This document shows positions 34,564-35,469 of a stretch of DNA of 35,469 bases, in pieces; the stretch's first letter is position 1; each line of letters opens with the position of its first letter. The DNA is from Candidatus Actinomarinales bacterium (GTDB lineage Bacteria > Actinomycetota > Acidimicrobiia > Actinomarinales > Actinomarinaceae). The notes beneath the pieces are model-generated. The model searched no databases. It was not told the origin of the DNA and worked only from the letters and a program-made list of their open reading frames with translations. The translations under genes were made by a program, and so were the position numbers. The DNA lies in NCBI GenBank assembly GCA_004214055.1, contig SGYT01000007.1, positions 1-35,469 of the forward strand. The letters are read 5' to 3'.

Positions 34564-35328
34564 ATGATTGTATACGGTGTTGTTCATTTAAAATCTCTTC
34601 CTGGGTCACCTGGAAATTATTTAACATTAGACGAAATAATTGAACTTGCTCAAGAAGATGTAAACAGTCTTGTATTTGGTGGGGTTGATGGTTTAATAAT
34701 TGAAAATTTTGGTGATGTACCTTTTACTAAAGATAATGTATCTAAAAGAACAATAGCAAGTTTTACTAAGGTAGTCGAAAATATAGAATACGATCGTGAA
34801 ATTAAAGTTGGTATTAACGTACTTAGAAATGATGGAATAGCTGCTCTATCAATAGCTGAAGCTACTAATGCTGACTTTGTAAGAATTAATGTACTTAATA
34901 ATGTAATGATGTATACGGATCAAGGTATTATCGAAGGCAAGGCTCACGAAATTGCTGAATTTAAAAATACCCTTAATAAAGAAATAGATATTTATGCTGA
35001 TGTTTTTGTTAAGCACGCTGTTCCTCCAGAAGGATCGAAGATTGAAAACCATACTGAGGAACTAATTGAGAGGGCAGGTGCGGATGTTGTTATTGTTACT
35101 GGTGATGGCACTGGACATCAAATAAACATTGAAGATTTAAGTAAAGTAAGAGATATAGTACCTCAAGGAAGACTTGCTATTGGGTCAGGTGTAAATGAAG
35201 AAAACGTTGATGATTATGTTGGTTTAGCAGATATTTTAATTGTTGGTACAAGTTTTAAGTTAGAACAAGACGTATCAAAAAGGGTCGACCAAAGAAGTGT
35301 TGAACAGTTAATACAAAAGATAAAATAA
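34564..35328 (+). CDS. BtpA/SgcQ-family TIM-barrel protein
   Basis: A 254-aa (beta/alpha)8 protein of the BtpA family. Typical segments are GVVHLKSLPGSPG at the N-terminus, GVDGLIIENFGDVPF, GINVLRNDGIAALSIAEA, FVRINVLNN and DIYADVFVKHAVPP, with TGDGTGHQ and AIGSGVNEENV late in the barrel (phosphate-binding-like). BtpA is known from cyanobacterial photosystem I biogenesis and SgcQ from a sugar operon; in a non-photosynthetic actinobacterium the role is undefined and is probably that of a sugar- or nucleoside-related enzyme. It starts 3 nt after the DinB-like gene and is followed 4 nt later by a PPC-domain gene, suggesting one operon. Confidence 0.88.
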   Translation: MIVYGVVHLKSLPGSPGNYLTLDEIIELAQEDVNSLVFGGVDGLIIENFGDVPFTKDNVSKRTIASFTKVVENIEYDREIKVGINVLRNDGIAALSIAEATNADFVRINVLNNVMMYTDQGIIEGKAHEIAEFKNTLNKEIDIYADVFVKHAVPPEGSKIENHTEELIERAGADVVIVTGDGTGHQINIEDLSKVRDIVPQGRLAIGSGVNEENVDDYVGLADILIVGTSFKLEQDVSKRVDQRSVEQLIQKIK

Positions 35329-35332
35329 CAAA

Positions 35333-35469
35333 ATGTATAAAAAAAAATTTAATTGGGTGCAAAAAGTACACTATATAAAGTTTGAAAAGGACCAACTGTT
35401 ACTTGAGTCACTAACAGACTATGCCAAAAAAAATAATATAAAAACAGCAGAAATCAGCTTTATTGGAGC
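35333..35469 (+). CDS. PPC/DUF296-domain protein, 3' end cut by window edge
   Basis: The first 45 residues are visible from an ATG at 35333. The pattern GD/KDQLLLESLTDYAKKNNIKTAEISFIGA-like (long helix, then a strand ending in IGA) is the opening of the plants-and-prokaryotes-conserved (PPC, DUF296) domain, a small trimeric fold of uncertain role in bacteria. It is 4 nt downstream of the BtpA-like stop and is probably co-transcribed. The call rests on the N-terminal third only. Confidence 0.6.
   Translation, partial: MYKKKFNWVQKVHYIKFEKDQLLLESLTDYAKKNNIKTAEISFIG

Noticed and set aside
1-35469. CRISPR arrays, insertion sequences or prophage genes
   Set aside because: No regularly spaced repeats, transposase motifs or terminal inverted repeats were found by reading both strands.

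Overview
The window is a gene-dense stretch of a bacterial chromosome, with very AT-rich coding DNA (roughly 30% GC by eye), tiny intergenic gaps and many ATGA/TAATG stop-start overlaps. The block ftsK, cinA, recA, miaB, miaA, dapF, lexA, nrdR, with dapA and dapB beside ftsK, is the arrangement known from Actinobacteria. A Ddn-type (F420-dependent) flavin protein and a mycothiol-isomerase-like DinB protein fit that too. My inference is a streamlined, low-GC, probably marine actinobacterium (Actinomarina-like). No 16S rRNA is present to confirm this. TGA is used as a normal stop in several genes (for example at 11124, 12315 and 25237) and TGG encodes Trp, so the standard bacterial code applies.

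Layout. 1-8954, all on the minus strand: a probable long operon running glpK, DoxX-like membrane protein, GH1 beta-glycosidase, SDR protein, gcvH, gcvT, gcvPA, gcvPB, and an aldehyde-dehydrogenase-like protein cut by the window edge. 9206-11993: a TauE/SafE permease, a GC-richer alpha/beta hydrolase and a DUF1295-type membrane protein. 12000-14272: a minus-strand series of dut, tRNA-Gly, tRNA-Cys, S51 peptidase, SRAP protein, small membrane protein and tRNA-Val. In two places a start codon lies only 6-7 nt after a tRNA 3' end. 14286-21944: an unknown bitopic membrane protein, then nrdR, a tiny ORF, lexA, dapF, miaA, miaB, recA and cinA. Matching LexA boxes lie in front of lexA and recA. recX and hflX, usual members of this block, are absent.

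21992-26039: a short thioredoxin/TlpA-like gene with an in-frame TGA exactly where the first redox cysteine belongs (WADY-U-GSC), followed by a perfect 7-bp hairpin at the correct distance to be a bacterial SECIS. I read this as an intact selenoprotein gene; it is the most interesting item here. Next comes a phosphonate/phosphite-type ABC transporter (phnD, terminator, phnC, phnE, phnE).

26040-35469: ftsK, dapA and dapB on the minus strand. Divergent from these is a two-gene unit: a CobT-like VWA protein with an N-terminal HExxH motif, and a CobS/MoxR-like AAA+ protein whose Walker A and Walker B motifs are both altered. The window ends with a Ddn-like protein, a small coiled-coil membrane protein, a TIGR03084-like DinB protein, a BtpA-family TIM barrel and the start of a PPC/DUF296 protein. 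I saw no insertion sequences, prophage genes or CRISPR arrays.
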